This document shows positions 1-11,332 of a stretch of DNA of 64,000 bases, in pieces; position 1 is the stretch's first letter; each line of letters opens with the position of its first letter. The position numbers and the translations under genes are program-made. Under the pieces are notes generated by a model. It searched no databases and was not told the DNA's origin. It saw only the letters and a list, made by a program, of their open reading frames with translations. The stretch is from Gnetum montanum. Taxonomy: Eukaryota > Streptophyta > Gnetopsida > Gnetales > Gnetaceae. Where the stretch lies: contig MNCI01036526.1 in NCBI GenBank assembly GCA_015680685.1, positions 65,248 through 129,247 of the forward strand. The letters are read 5' to 3'.

Positions 1-467
1 GTTTAAACATTTGAGATCTTTACACAAATCTACTTTCTTTTTCTCTTCTTTCTATTTCCATTGAATCTCGCTCTATTTCTAGTTTTCTTGTGGAACTATC
101 TCTTTCTCTGGGGAAAATTAGAAGTAGATTCGTAGATTTGTGCTCAAATTTTTTGAAAAACTTTATTTTTTACAAGTAGGTATTATAAGGACCGCATAGA
201 CTAGGCAATTGAACAAAATAAGAACTCTCAACAACTCACAATACTTTGCAAAGTTGGCTGAATCTCTTTAAGATAAGTATAGTTTTACACACAACCAAAT
301 CATTTCATTTTTCACAACAACACACCACAATAGCACACACACATACTCACATTAACTACTGAGTCTATTTGGAGGTATATGGGCCTTGGTGTTGCGAGAG
401 ACCAGCAAGCACCTAAATCTTGTTCGAGGACACTCGTTGGTGGTCCCGTCCCAAACAGTCGCCAAGA
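1..467 (+). repeat. 3' part of a large LTR (family F)
   Basis: This stretch aligns along its whole length with 12058-12527, the 3' end of the solo LTR inside E1. The two copies stop matching at the same place (CCAAGA here, CCAACA there), so 467 is taken as the LTR end. The left end lies outside the window. From 468 the sequence matches the 3' internal region of minus-strand element D, so this LTR, or the element it belongs to, was inserted into D. There is no coding content. Confidence 0.7.
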
Positions 468-1619
468 AAATGGATAATTGAGAAGGTGAGATGGAATCTT
501 GAATTGAGATCATAAGAAGTCTCATGTGTATTATGTGTTTAAAATGACCTAAGAAGATCCATCCTTAGTTTAGACCAAAACTAGCCTTTCTTAGTGACTT
601 TGCATCATCACTCTAAGACTGATTGATCCACTCATGACATAAGAGTGCTTCCATAAAACAAAAATCATTCCAAAAAGAGAAGAAAAGAGAAGTAGGAAGT
701 GAGAGAGAGAGAGAGGGCCTTAGTTAAAGGGAACCTTCAGGCATGGGTGCATGTCTTTCTAGTCCCATAACTAATTCTTGTAGCCTATTTATTTGTCTAA
801 GGGGTGTGCTTTGGATTCCCGTCATATTTTGTTTTCTAAAATGGGAACCACACCATGCAAAGAATTTATTTGACTTCCTATTAGTGGTTGCAATGAAATG
901 GTAAAAAGTTCATGAAAGATACCCAAGCACTCAAGTAAGTAGAAGAGTACAAGGAGTATTGAGTTCCCTTGAAGTCACATCGTATACAAACCTTTGTATC
1001 TTTTGCAATTCTAGAACTACCAAGGTCACTAATTGATTAAAAGTTTCATTAATGGAAGGGACCTCAAACTCCTAGAATAAGAAGAATCATAGAGTTTATT
1101 GGGTGGGTAGATGACTTGGACTCACTACCTATTTCATGAAAAATAAATCATGTCATATTCATTAGACATTAGAATTCAAAAATAGAAACTAGACATTGAC
1201 AATCACAACAGTAAGCACAAACCATCATTAGTAAACAATAGTAGTGGCATTGTGTCCTATAGCAATAAAGCACTTTTATTAGCAAAAATAATTAAAAATA
1301 AAACTTAAAAAAATAGAAAAAAAATATATATATAAGAAAGTGTAATATAATCAAGAAAAGTTCAAAGGTACTAACGATGGTGCAAAATTGGGAAAAAATT
1401 TGAAAAAAAAAATTTGTAAAATAAATAACTTGTAAGATAAAAAATGTGGAAAACAAAAAAAAATTAACATATGGATCATTAGCATGGATGGCCATCTCCA
1501 CCATGACTGAGTTGGAAGGAGGAGATTTGAAAATTGGAATGTGGTTGTTCATTTGTTGAGGTGGTAGTTCCATTGGCTTATCTTGGCTCTAGGAAAGATT
1601 TCACTTGTTAGATGTTGAT
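468..1619 (-). other. Non-coding 3' internal region of element D
   Basis: No gene is seen here. Read on the minus strand, 720-765 matches plus-strand sequence of C near 54290 and of B near 50610 (the stretch around GACATGCACCCATGCCTGA), which places it between the last ORF and the 3' LTR of the same superfamily. A (GA)n run lies at 697-715 and an A/T-rich stretch at 1290-1470. The 3' LTR of D is not in the window; the family F LTR at 1-467 occupies its expected place. Confidence 0.55.
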
Positions 1620-2850
1620 CAACTACTTCTTATTTGGGCTTGTAGGCTTGTAAATTAACATGGCCCTAGAGGAAAAGGTTTAATCAATTATATAAGGTCC
1701 CTCCCACAATGTTTGGAATTTTTTCTTCTGGGGTACATGTGTGGGGTTCTAATAGAGAACCTTATCACTTGGTTGAAATGTTACTTTCTATATTTTAAGG
1801 TCATGATGTTGGTTTTTGAATGCCTTGTGTACCTCATTCAAAGATAGGACCACTAATTGATTTCCATCTAGCACATTTAGGTTGATCAATCTTTCTTTCT
1901 ATGCTAAACTTAGGTCAAGATCTAGATCATAGGCTACTGAGAGTGTATGGAGCTTAGACTAGATTAAGAGCATTGGAAATTTTTTGTACACTAACTTGTA
2001 GGGAGAGTAGCCAATAAGGAGTTTCCATGTTGAGCAATAGGCCCAAAGGACATCGTTGAGTTTGGTGCTCCAATCTCTCCTATATTTGCTTATGGTTCTT
2101 GTTAAGATCTTTGTAATCTCCTAGTTAGTTACCTCTACTTAACCATTGGCTTGGGGGTGATAGGGTGTTGTTAATTTATGTTCAACCCTTAAGCATTGCA
2201 TCAAATTTCTAAAAGTGGCACCTGTGAAATGAGTTCCATTGTTAAAAATTACTACATGTGGCACCTGTGAAATGAGTTCCATTGTTAAAAATTATTGCAT
2301 GTGGCACCCCAAACTTGTTTACAATATTTTGTTATACAAATATAGCAGTAGTGAACGATGTACAATTAGTAATGATTGCTACATCTACCCATTTTATGTT
2401 GTAGTCAACTGCTATGATGATATAGGCCATTCCATTGGACATGGATGTGATGAGACCCATGAAGTCAATGCCACATATGTCAAAAGGATCTAAGGATTGA
2501 ATCTACTATTGAGGATCTTCCATTCAAGTGGCCATCCCACCATCTCATTGATAATGTTCATAAGATTGGACAAATAAGTGGGAATCCCTAAATATTATAG
2601 GCCAATAGTATCTTGCCATTAGGATTTTTATGGTTGTGCATCTCCCTACATAGTGGCCTTCACAGGGCCCTTCGTGAGCATCCTAGAAAACATGCAGTTG
2701 ATCTTCATCAGGAACATACCAATGAATTAGGCCATCAGCACACACCTTGTAGAGGTGTCTATTGATTTCCATGAAGTATTTGGCCTAATGAAGAAATTTT
2801 TACTTCTTTCTAAAGTTAAGATCTTGTGAAATCTCCTGAGTGAGAAGATA
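1620..2850 (-). pseudogene. Element D integrase remnant (Ty3/gypsy)
   Basis: On the minus strand the zinc-binding region (DAHEGPCEGHY near 2670), the end of the catalytic core (YHPQANG near 2140, then LNDVLWAY near 2050) and the C-terminal GPY module (WEGPYIID near 1700) appear in the order of a Ty3/gypsy integrase, which inserts the cDNA into the genome. Several stops and frame changes interrupt it, and a 43-bp tandem duplication at 2215-2300 breaks the core. It follows the D RT/RNase H remnant at 2956-4480, giving the usual RT-RH-IN order. The Asp-type PBS of D at 28766 and its RNase H wording suggest an Athila-like lineage, but that is inference. It is certainly non-functional. Confidence 0.8.
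2215..2308. repeat. 43-bp tandem duplication in D integrase
   Basis: The unit beginning GTGGCACCTGTGAAATGAG occurs at 2215-2257 and again at 2258-2300 with two or three substitutions. An 8-nt start of a third copy follows. It lies inside the D integrase core and adds to its inactivation. Confidence 0.9.
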
Positions 2851-2955
2851 GGTGAGGATGCCATTGTACCATGTTATTTCTACCAATGTTTGATCATTTA
2901 TTGCTCCTGTAAAGGGGAGTTCATGTAGAAACTAATTAGAGAGTAGGCTCTCCTC

Positions 2956-4480
2956 CTATTTATTATCCCATCTTAAGCAAGAGAGGTGGTCAGTGATCAC
3001 ATTCTTAGTTCCTTTTTGATCTACCATTATGAGATCAATTTCTTGCAAGATCATAAGCCACCATATGGTACAAGGGCTCACTATTAACTTGTTTATGAGG
3101 AAGCAGATTGCATTGTGGTTTGTGTGCATAAATACTTTATAGCCAAACACATAGTACTTGAACTTTTCAAGAGAATACACCATTTCCATTAATTCTTTCT
3201 TTGTAGTGGTGTAATTTAATTATGCTCCCACAATGCTTTGGCTCGTGCAATGGATGTAGTATGGACATTTCTTATTCTCCAACTATGTGAGCATAGCTCC
3301 TAGGATGTAGTTAGATGTATTTGTCATGATGTGGAATGGTCTAGACCAATCTAGTTCTTGTAGAATTGGTGTTTCTCCCTTAACTGCTGGAATGCTTGTT
3401 CACATTCTTAGTTGAGTTGAAAGGTGCATCATTCTTTATAAGCTCTACCAATAGTTTTGCAATCTTAGAAAAATTCTCTATGAATCGTCAGTAGTAGTCA
3501 TTGTGTCTAAGGAATGACCAAATGTCTTTAATGGTTTTTGGTTGGTAGGTTATTCCTTGGATGACCCTTATTTTCTTAGGGTCTACCTCAATCCCTTTTT
3601 AAGTAATTCTATGCCCTAGTACAATGCCTTCTTGGATCATGAGGTGGCTCTTTTGCTAGTTAAGTCATAGATTTGTTTCCACATATCTTTTCAGTACTTA
3701 CTCAAGGTGGTCCAAAGATTACTCAAACATAGCTCCATAGGTGGAGAAGTAATCCATGAAGACTTCCACACCACTACTGATCTGTTGCTAGAAGATGCTA
3801 AGGACCAAGCATTGAAATGTTGTAGGGGCATTACATATATCAAATGGCATCTTACAATATGCAAAATTTCCCTAGGGACTTGTGAATGTTATCTTGGCCT
3901 AATCTTTTGGCATGATTTAGATTTGGTTATAGCCACTATAATCATCCAAGAAGCTATAATAGAAATTCTTGGAGATAGTGTCTAGCACTTTGTCCACAAA
4001 TGATAATGGAAAATAATCTTTAAATGTTGCCATGTTCAACAATCTAAAGTCAACGTAGACCTGCCACTTGCACCTTTCTTTGGCATGATTACTAGTGGGC
4101 TAACCCACTTACTATCCATAATGGGATAGATAAACCTTTCCTTGAGGAGTTGCTCTATTTCCTCTCTGATAGTTTGCTTCAATTTGGGGTTTAGCCATCT
4201 TTACGACTACCTTGGCTTCATGACTAGGTTGGTATAAATGCAATGTTGGCATATCCTTGGATTGATTCCTATTAGCTCCAAATATGACCAAGCAAAGGTT
4301 GTTGGCCACCTCTAAAAACCTTTCTTTTTGTTTAGGACCAAGTTTAACATTGATTATGACCAACTTACCATTCTTTAAAAATGCATATTCTATGCTAGTT
4401 GATAGTGTTTTCAGTTCTAGTGGCTCCTACTTGAAGTTATTAGGGATTTCCAACACTGCCCAATAGGTATCATCATCTTC
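2956..4480 (-). pseudogene. Element D reverse transcriptase and RNase H remnant
   Basis: The minus strand carries a decayed Ty3/gypsy RT-RNase H. The start of RT is at 4480-4112 (KLGPKQKERFLEV, then LYQPSHEAK). The thumb/connection follows near 3600 (EGIVLGHRIT, then GIEVDPKKI). The RNase H end is at 3189-2956 (EKFKYYVFGYKVF, HTNHNAICFLI, LQEIDLIMVDQKG, NVITDHLSCL). The frame changes several times and I could not find an intact catalytic YxDD box. The 5' neighbour of this part of D, its protease, is 21 kb away at 25.6-26.1 kb because E1 landed between them. Confidence 0.85.
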
Positions 4481-4560
4481 ATCATTAGAGAGTCGGTGAT
4501 GAACTTACTCAAGTTTATCCATGCTTTCAACATAAGTGCATAGCAGGCTCTTAGTTGGTT

Positions 4561-4565
4561 ACATG
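4561..4565. repeat. Target-site duplication of E1 (left copy, ACATG)
   Basis: ACATG lies directly before the first LTR base of E1 (TGAAACACC) and recurs at 25530-25534, directly after the last LTR base. A perfect 5-bp duplication is what a Ty3/gypsy integrase produces. It shows that the outer boundaries of E1 are intact. Confidence 0.95.
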
Positions 4566-5130
4566 TGAAACACCGTCAAAATTGCGAGTCGGCCTCAGGC
4601 AAAGATTCACGATTCAGGCGAGAGCACATGTCAAAATTCCAAAAAGAAGAAAAAGACAGGGCGATGCAAGGAGGTGCGCGGCATCAAGACTTTGATTTTC
4701 CTTTGCGGATTTCTTATCTTACTATGTTTTCCATTATTTACGCTATAGCATGCAACATAGCGTACTGACGCTTTGCATAACATAGTCTGACATGCAAAGG
4801 CAGCTTACTTCAGTAGCTTTGGCAAAGCCTAAAGCCTAAGCAGCGTAATATGTGACTTCTCATATATTTTGGCTAAGTATTTTGTCCAAGGCCGAGTTTA
4901 CGCTCTGTACGCACGGCAGCGTAATGAGTGTCGAAAAAGTCAAAGAGAGACCAAAGATGCACAGTAGATTGGCACCTTTCTTTTTTTACATATTGGCTGC
5001 CTTACGCCCGTTACGCAACGCAGCGTGTGTCAGCGTAAGTCATCGTCAAAATAATCATTGCTTACGCTTCACTATGCACGGCGATGTAAACGAGTGTAAA
5101 GAAGCTTGAATCTATTGTCTTCATGCCTTA

Positions 5131-5168
5131 TTACGCTCTTGTACGCGACGCAATGCGTACGAGCGTAA
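5131..5168. promoter_or_regulatory. Strong stem-loop in the E1 U3 region
   Basis: TTACGCTCTTGTACGC is followed by an 8-nt loop and then GCGTACGAGCGTAA, giving a stem of about 14 bp with a 2-nt bulge. Related but weaker TTACGC...GCGTAA palindromes lie at about 4738, 4896, 5002 and 5060. In the 3' LTR (near 24497) the left arm carries C-to-T changes while the right arm is kept. A regulatory role is inference. Confidence 0.55.
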
Positions 5169-5349
5169 TGTAGCCCAAAATCAATGGAGACATGCTCGAC
5201 CCACATTTGTCACTCATATGCATAATACACAGATGCACATATTGTGCATAGTCACAGATTTCAACACAAGGATGGTCAAGTCAACAATCTTTCGAAAAGT
5301 CTGAAACACGTGTCATCATAGCTGTGCCTTCTCCACATATCGTCAAATC

Positions 5350-5357
5350 TATAAATA
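5350..5357 (+). promoter_or_regulatory. TATA box of the E1 5' LTR
   Basis: TATAAATA is followed downstream by a purine-rich leader. The same box is at 24716-24723 in the 3' LTR, at an identical offset. It probably sets the start of the sense transcript about 30 bp downstream. Confidence 0.8.
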
Positions 5358-6163
5358 TCCCAGTTGGAGAAGAAAATAGAACAACAACAGACACACACAG
5401 AGACAGAGAAACCACCACGAAAGAGAGAAAGAGTAGCATTTTCTGGCAACCACCTTGGCAACACTAGCCTTCTAACAGAGACAAGAGACATTTGGCTTGA
5501 GCATTGGTAGTAAGAGCGATTCCCCCTTTGGCGAAGACACAACTTTCTCCATTGGTGATCATCGGCAGTTCTGAGCAAAGACTACCTAAGGAAAAAGGAG
5601 CAGATCAGAGATCCAGAGATCATCTGGTGTGGTTTGTGAGTTTCTATTGATCAGAAGCAATTGGTCGATAGACGTCAAAACTTGACCTTCCTTGCATCCC
5701 TTCTCCAGCCTACAAGGTAGATCGGATTCTATTCTACACTCCTGCTCAGACAGTTTACTTTCTTCTTATTACTTTGTGTTTGCTTCATACAAAACAATCG
5801 GGGTCGCCTCAGTGTAACTTGAATATACAAAATACTCATTTTCTCGGGTCAAACCATAGATCTTGTAATCACGCGTTTCTCTCGTGTTTGATTCCTATTG
5901 TCATGTTAACGCTATCATCATCGTTACCATTCATCTACATGGCTTTTCTCTCATTTCGCGACTCGCAGAATCAGATCGTTCCACGAAATATTCGTAATCT
6001 TCATCGATTTACTGATTAGTAAGTCCCTGTCTAATCGACAAGACCATTCAGGGTGCCATGGATTCGTTTTTCCAGCATAGCCCTCGCACGGATCCATGGT
6101 TAAAACTGTGTACGCGGGATTTTGTTTGGTATTTTCCAGCTACTGATATTTTCCGTCGTTATA

Positions 6164-6405
6164 GTTTTCTGGTGCTAAAAGGATGGCCTAGGCTCCGATC
6201 CATATTTTTCAAGTAGCCCTATTAGCGATTTATACCCAAAACCGTAAACGCAATACCTCTAGGGAAGTTTATGGCAAATTGCGTGGTGTAGATCGGTCAC
6301 AGGAACGATTCCCTTGGAATCCTACAGGGCAGAAAGCCTATTTGCAATCTTTTTGTTAGCCGCTTATTAGATCCGGTCATTTGTTACAGCTAATCCACTC
6401 GATCA
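6164..6405 (+). other. E1 leader with presumed primer-binding site
   Basis: This is the untranslated stretch between LTR and gag. Just after the LTR, CTGGTGCTAAAAGGATGGCC resembles TTTGCACTAGAAGGAGGGCC at the same place in E2 (from about 32234), so a primer-binding site probably lies here. I cannot assign the tRNA from sequence alone. It is not the Asp-type site seen in C and D. Confidence 0.5.
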
Positions 6406-8986
6406 ATGGGTTCCGTATACACAACCACAACCGTGATGGTCGCCGCTGATGTGGGTACCACATCTGTGAACCCTATCGCTATCACCAGGCCAGCTGCTGG
6501 TGTAGCAGGACCGCAGGGACCATCACGTAGGTCATTGAGACTGCAGGGCAAAGACCTTGTTTTCACAGTCGTGACCCCTAAAGAATACAACTTCATCTGC
6601 GTTAAGATCCAGGCAAAGCTTGCCCTTAGCCGAGCTGAGATCAAAGCAAAAAGAATCTTGGAGATGATCCATCGAGGAGGTCACGATTTCACCCCAACAG
6701 CTTATGACATCATTCCTTTGACCAAACATCAACATGAAATTATAACATAGTTGGTCATGGCCAAGGGCTAGGCTTCACGAGCTACATCGGTGCCCCACAA
6801 TGGGGAGGAGGAAGAGGATGAATTGGCAGCCCAGTCAAAACATTCGTTCCACACTCTGAGCCCCCACATGTACATAAATCCCCTGTTTCCCTTCAACAGA
6901 GAGGCCGCTCCTCTTGACCTAGTAATGCCCACATAGACACATTTCCCTGTCATTCCACAAGCCACTGCGCAGCCATCTGGGCTGCAAATGCAAATGCTCC
7001 ACAATAACATGGGGGCGGTCGCATCATCACGTGTATTCAACATTCCAGCGGTGGTTCCAACAACCACCGTGCCCTATTTCATCCCACAGATCCAACCCCA
7101 AACCATGTCCACAACTCACCCGATCCAAACTTTGTTGCTGCCGCCCCCTCCAACCTGATAGATCACCGCCGTTGTGCAGCCACAGATACCTATCCAACAG
7201 CCTGCTGAGAGTCAGTGGACCTACCCCGCGACACAACACAACCAATCTACGGTGTACGGAGTGCAACCCTCGGTGGCACCCACAATGCATATTTCGCAGG
7301 TGGCCCAGCAATACCCTTATCCTTATCTCGCACAGTCGGTGGCGGCTAATCTCTCTTCCCAAACTGGTGGATGGTGGTCTTCATAGGTACCCCTACCTGC
7401 AGGAATCCCCGCCCCACCATCTATAGGCCCGACCGTCCCACCATTTCTGCCGCCTGACATGGATTTTCTCGGTCAGCCCCCAGCTCCTCCTGCACAGGCA
7501 CCTCCAGCAACAGGTCTGGATCAAGCCTTTCTACTAATTCAAACCCTCACCGAGGAGGTTAGGCGTCTTAAGGCCGTTGGCTCAGATACTGTACAGATCA
7601 TGGACTTTTACCAAGATGATCCTATCAGCTCAGCGGTTCCTATGTTGTCGTTGCCACCAGGGATGTCCTTGCCTCATTTTACCAAGTATAATGGGGAGGG
7701 GGATCCTAATGCTCACTTGGCACTTTTAGATCTAAATCCTTATTGTTGCAGCAATGGCCACACACGATCATCCGAGTCTTTGCTATCTCTTTGACCGGGA
7801 AAGCTTTGGATTGGTATCGAGCCCTCCCACGCTCTTCCATTTCAAGCTTGGAAGAATTGCTGAAATAATTCGTGACCCGCTTGAACCTGTCCACAAGTTT
7901 ATATAGCGTTGGAGTGCTACTTTGAATGAAATCCGTGAGCCAATCGCGGACTCACATTTACTGGCCATCTTCAAAGGAGCAGTCAATGACTTTATCAAGT
8001 CAAAGATGTATTATCTTTCCCCCAACTCTTTACATCAGGCCTTCGCTCAAATTAGAAGCATCCAAGATGCTGTGGAGGCCAGCAAAGACCCGGCGTATGT
8101 CGCCTACAAAAATGCACACAACAAGGCTAAGGATAAAGGCAAAGCGACAACAACAACAGTGGCTGCGCTGGTTGAAGGTGCAAAGAACAAGAAAAAGAAG
8201 GCACCTACGGCACCTCCTGAGATCACGGCCAATGTAGGTAGCACTAGCTAGGATACAGCTGCCCCTGAAAGCTCCCTCCAGCCAAAACCAAACTTTGAGC
8301 GTAAAGATCGCTCAAAGTATACAACCCTGCCTGTAAAAAATTTAGAACTATTGAAACAATTGTTAGGGGCTGGATACATGCAACCCAAAAGGGTATCCGA
8401 GGAAGCTCTGAAGTGTCACAGATGTCATTGTGAACTGCTGAAGAATCCTTCTTTAGCCCTGCCTAACGAGCCACCAGTTCTGAAATCCTTCAGGCTAGAC
8501 CGTTTCTGTGACTACCACCAGTTCTGTGATCACGACACAGATTACTGCTGGGTGTTGAAAGATGATATTCAGCACATGATCGATGATGGTCATTTAAAAT
8601 TAGATGGCAGTAATCCAACGCGTCTGGAAAACCAAGTGTTGCACGTGTATAAGGATCCGCTGAATGCAAACAACGCACCTTACACGATTAGCGTAGTGAG
8701 TACGGATGGTGAGAGGAAGGTACTACCCAAACAACCTTTTGTTTTGCATGTACCTACCAATTCACAATAGGGGGAGCCTTTCATCGGCAGCTAATGGTGT
8801 CCCGAGGCCACCTTTCATTATACGAGCACCTTCGCAGAATACCACTCAGCCACACAGTAACAGATAAGCCGCGGCTTTGTCCGCACCCATGCCTAGGGCA
8901 CCCTTCATCATTAGGGCACCAAAACCACCGGCTGCTCCTCTCTCATAGGGGCAGAACTCTAACCAAAATCGTCAACCATCACCTGA
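6406..8986 (+). pseudogene. E1 gag (capsid/nucleocapsid) with stops and frameshifts
   Basis: Gag starts at ATG 6406 (MGSVYTTTTVMVA). A proline/glutamine-rich N-terminal part follows (about 6850-7450, with stops at 6748 and in the linker). The capsid-type region starts near 7459 (MDFLGQPPAPP; then MDFYQDDPISS; then ALDWYRALPRSS). The frame shifts near 7730 and again near 7900. It then runs through NEIREPIADSHLLAIFKGAV to a Cys/His cluster (FCDYHQFCDHDTDYCWVLK near 8505), like the nucleocapsid region of plant gypsy gag, and an in-frame stop at 8770. Gag packages the element RNA in cytoplasmic particles. E2 has a clear homologue at 32.7-34.9 kb. The C-terminal linker is cut at 8987 by the solo LTR and continues at 12533. 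Confidence 0.85.
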
Positions 8987-8991
8987 CAAGC
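8987..8991. repeat. Target-site duplication of solo LTR F (left copy, CAAGC)
   Basis: CAAGC precedes TGTTGG here and follows CCAACA at 12528-12532. The sequence is E1 coding sequence in the gag-protease linker (codons for DK). Confidence 0.9.
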
Positions 8992-9870
8992 TGTTGGCAC
9001 ATTTTGGCCATTTCATGGAATAGATTCGAACACAAGATTGAGAATTGCAGTTGGAGCAGCAATAGGACTTGAACATCTACACGATAAGACAAGCCCACCT
9101 ATTTTATATATCGTGATCTAAAATGGCCTACAGTAACAAGCCACCACGTAGCCTCTTATGAGGGAGGTTGTAACAACACTTGGTTACTTGTCTTCTCAAA
9201 CATATGATCCTCTATTTTCGGTCATCCATTAATGTTAAACCCACTTTTTCAAGTCAGAATGCAAAGATGGAAAGAAAATTAATTGCCAGAATAGACAATG
9301 ATCAAGTGTCTGAAATGGAGCAAATTGATGCCAAGGGTTTTAAACAACCCTCATTATTGAAGGATTCCAGAAAAACCCTGAAATGCAACGTTTTGGACGT
9401 GATGGTTCTGGGGAAATAATTGTCTTGGAAGACATGGAGAATAATAAAAATACATGATGATACATAGACTCACCACACTTTGCAAAAATCGTAGGCATGC
9501 ATAGGTAGACACATGGAACAAGAATCCTTGCACCACAAGCCAAGCTTTGTGCATTTATTTTCACTCACCAATAATGGCTTCTTCATCCAACAATGTGAAA
9601 TGTGTATTTCTGTGGTTTTCTATTGCTGAGGCAAGCGACAAATAATATGCAAACAAAAAGAGGAACGCCATTTAATTCATCAAAGCTTGGGTTATATGAT
9701 CTTATTGAAAAGTTTATTAATTTATCATGGGAAGAAAGGGCAGGAGGAGTACGGCAGAGGTCCTGCGTTTCCAGCGTTGACCACCATGAAATCAAACAGT
9801 GCCACTAAGACATGAAACTCTGCCAACCAGCGATGCATACCAACAACACGAATTATTTTGCAAATGAATT

Positions 9871-10048
9871 GCGGCCCTAATTTGCTGAAAATCGTGGCCT
9901 AATTTGCAGAAAAATGCGGCCCTAATTTGCTGAAAAACGTGGCCCTAATTTGCAAAAAAACATGGCCCTAATTTGCAGAAAAACGTGGCCGAAATTTGCA
10001 GAAAATCGTGGCCCTAATTTGCTCCAAAATTTACAGAAAAATGCGGCC
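9871..10048. repeat. 23-bp minisatellite, about 7 copies
   Basis: Units of the form GTGGCCCTAATTTGCAGAAA plus three bases repeat seven times with substitutions, and the last unit is expanded. The array lies in the U3 side of solo LTR F. No coding reading is supported. Confidence 0.9.
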
Positions 10049-11038
10049 TTGTTATAGATTTTGTTTGGGCGTTCTTGGGAATTTGTGGGTCTATTTCCGT
10101 AGGGTTAATTCAGGAAACGGCTCCCACAAAACACGATGGCAGTAGCAGGCGCGGAGAAGACCAGTAGCGGGTGCAGAAAAGTCCGCAGCAAACACTAAAG
10201 AAACACATATGGGCATGGCCTGTACACGATAACACCTTCGATGCAGCAATGTTCCCTATACGGCGGCTGAGCCTTCTCATGTGCGGCAGTTGCTGGTAAC
10301 GATTTTTGGTATGATGAATCAGTTGCAGGATCGGTGGCTTCGCCTTCGGTTTCGTATTCCAGGACATTCCGAATTTTAGCTACAATTATCGGGATGCAAG
10401 AGAAAATTTAGTTAACTACCACTACCACCAATAACGTGGAGGTTATATTATATTTCTATGTTAAGCTTAGTGGCACTTAGAATTCAAAATTTTAAGCTAG
10501 ATTCGCCTAGTGATCTAAAACAAATTACATAATACATATAATATGGAGTCTTGTTTTAGAAAAGCTTGCTTTAAAAACATTATTATAAAGTCATTACCTA
10601 TTAAAAATTTTCCATATTGATTATTCCATTTAAAGTCACATTAAAGTTAGCATAAAATGCTCCTCATTTTATGTATCCTTCTTAACTTCCTAAATCACAT
10701 AATTTTCTCCTAGCTTATTGGACAAGTAATCCTCTGATTGGTTAGTCAAATTACTTAAGAGAGAAGATAGGGGAGATATTTTTGAAATATTTTTGGGATA
10801 TTTTTCCTAGGAAGAGGAGAATCTCATTTTTTGGGAAGTCTTATACACCACTTAAAAGACTTGACATCTCATTTAGAAGAGGCAAAATTAAAAAGATATA
10901 TATATGTATGAAGTAAGTTGCCACTATAGCTTATATTCCTATGTATTTTAGAAATTATATTTTAATAATATTGTAACCACCACCAAGGCCACTTGTCACT
11001 TGCATGGGACACTTGTCACCTACAACTTGTTTATCTCC

Positions 11039-11125
11039 ATGAAGACACTTGGCAACTAGATGAAGACACTTGGCAACTAGATGAAGACACTTCGCAATTG
11101 AAGGAAGACACTTGGCGAGTGAATA
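11039..11125. repeat. 21-bp tandem repeat, about 4 copies
   Basis: ATGAAGACACTTGGCAACTA plus G is perfect at 11039-11059 and 11060-11080 and diverged at 11081-11125. Looser copies of GACACTTGTCA flank it at 10990-11030 and 11127. It lies upstream of the F TATA box. Confidence 0.85.
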
Positions 11126-11324
11126 GGACACTTGTCCATTGTAGCTTTTATCTCTTTTGTGGTTGAAACCACCCAATATTGTTGTAACTTACCTAACTTG
11201 TTGGGCAAGTAACCTCATAACTTGTTGGGCAAGAAATTTTCTAATTGGTTAGTCAAGTTACTTGAGAGAAAAGTTAGGAGAGATATTTGTGGGATATTTT
11301 GAAATTGTAACTTCCTTGGAATCC

Positions 11325-11332
11325 TATAAATA
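11325..11332 (+). promoter_or_regulatory. TATA box of solo LTR F
   Basis: TATAAATA in the context ATCCTATAAATAGGCTTCAA is a canonical plant core promoter. It implies a U3 of about 2.3 kb and an R-U5 of about 1.2 kb. Confidence 0.65.

Larger units (their letters stand above)
4566..6163 (+). repeat. E1 5' LTR
   Basis: It begins TGAAACACC and ends TTATA, where the 3' copy ends TTACA, so the terminal CA has mutated. Its length equals that of the 3' LTR at 23932-25529, and the TATA box sits 784 bp from the start in both, which confirms collinearity. The U3 part (4730-5170) is dense in TTACGC/GCGTAA motifs forming imperfect palindromes. The segments 5276-5578 and 5774-6019 are open by chance and are not genes. 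Confidence 0.95.

Noticed and set aside
178-200. TAGGTATTATAAGGACC (and 12235-12251) as a Copia-type Met-tRNA primer-binding site
   Set aside because: It resembles TGGTATCAGAGC only loosely. The unit continues past it to CCAACA with a target-site duplication, so it is internal to the LTR.
6390-7362. Minus-strand open frames opposite gag (6390-6644, 6768-7067, 7027-7362)
   Set aside because: Antisense shadows of the GC-rich gag coding strand, without splice structure or counterpart in E2.
9180-9419. ORF inside solo LTR F as a captured host exon
   Set aside because: No recognisable product, no splice sites that join it to anything, and the region is LTR sequence.
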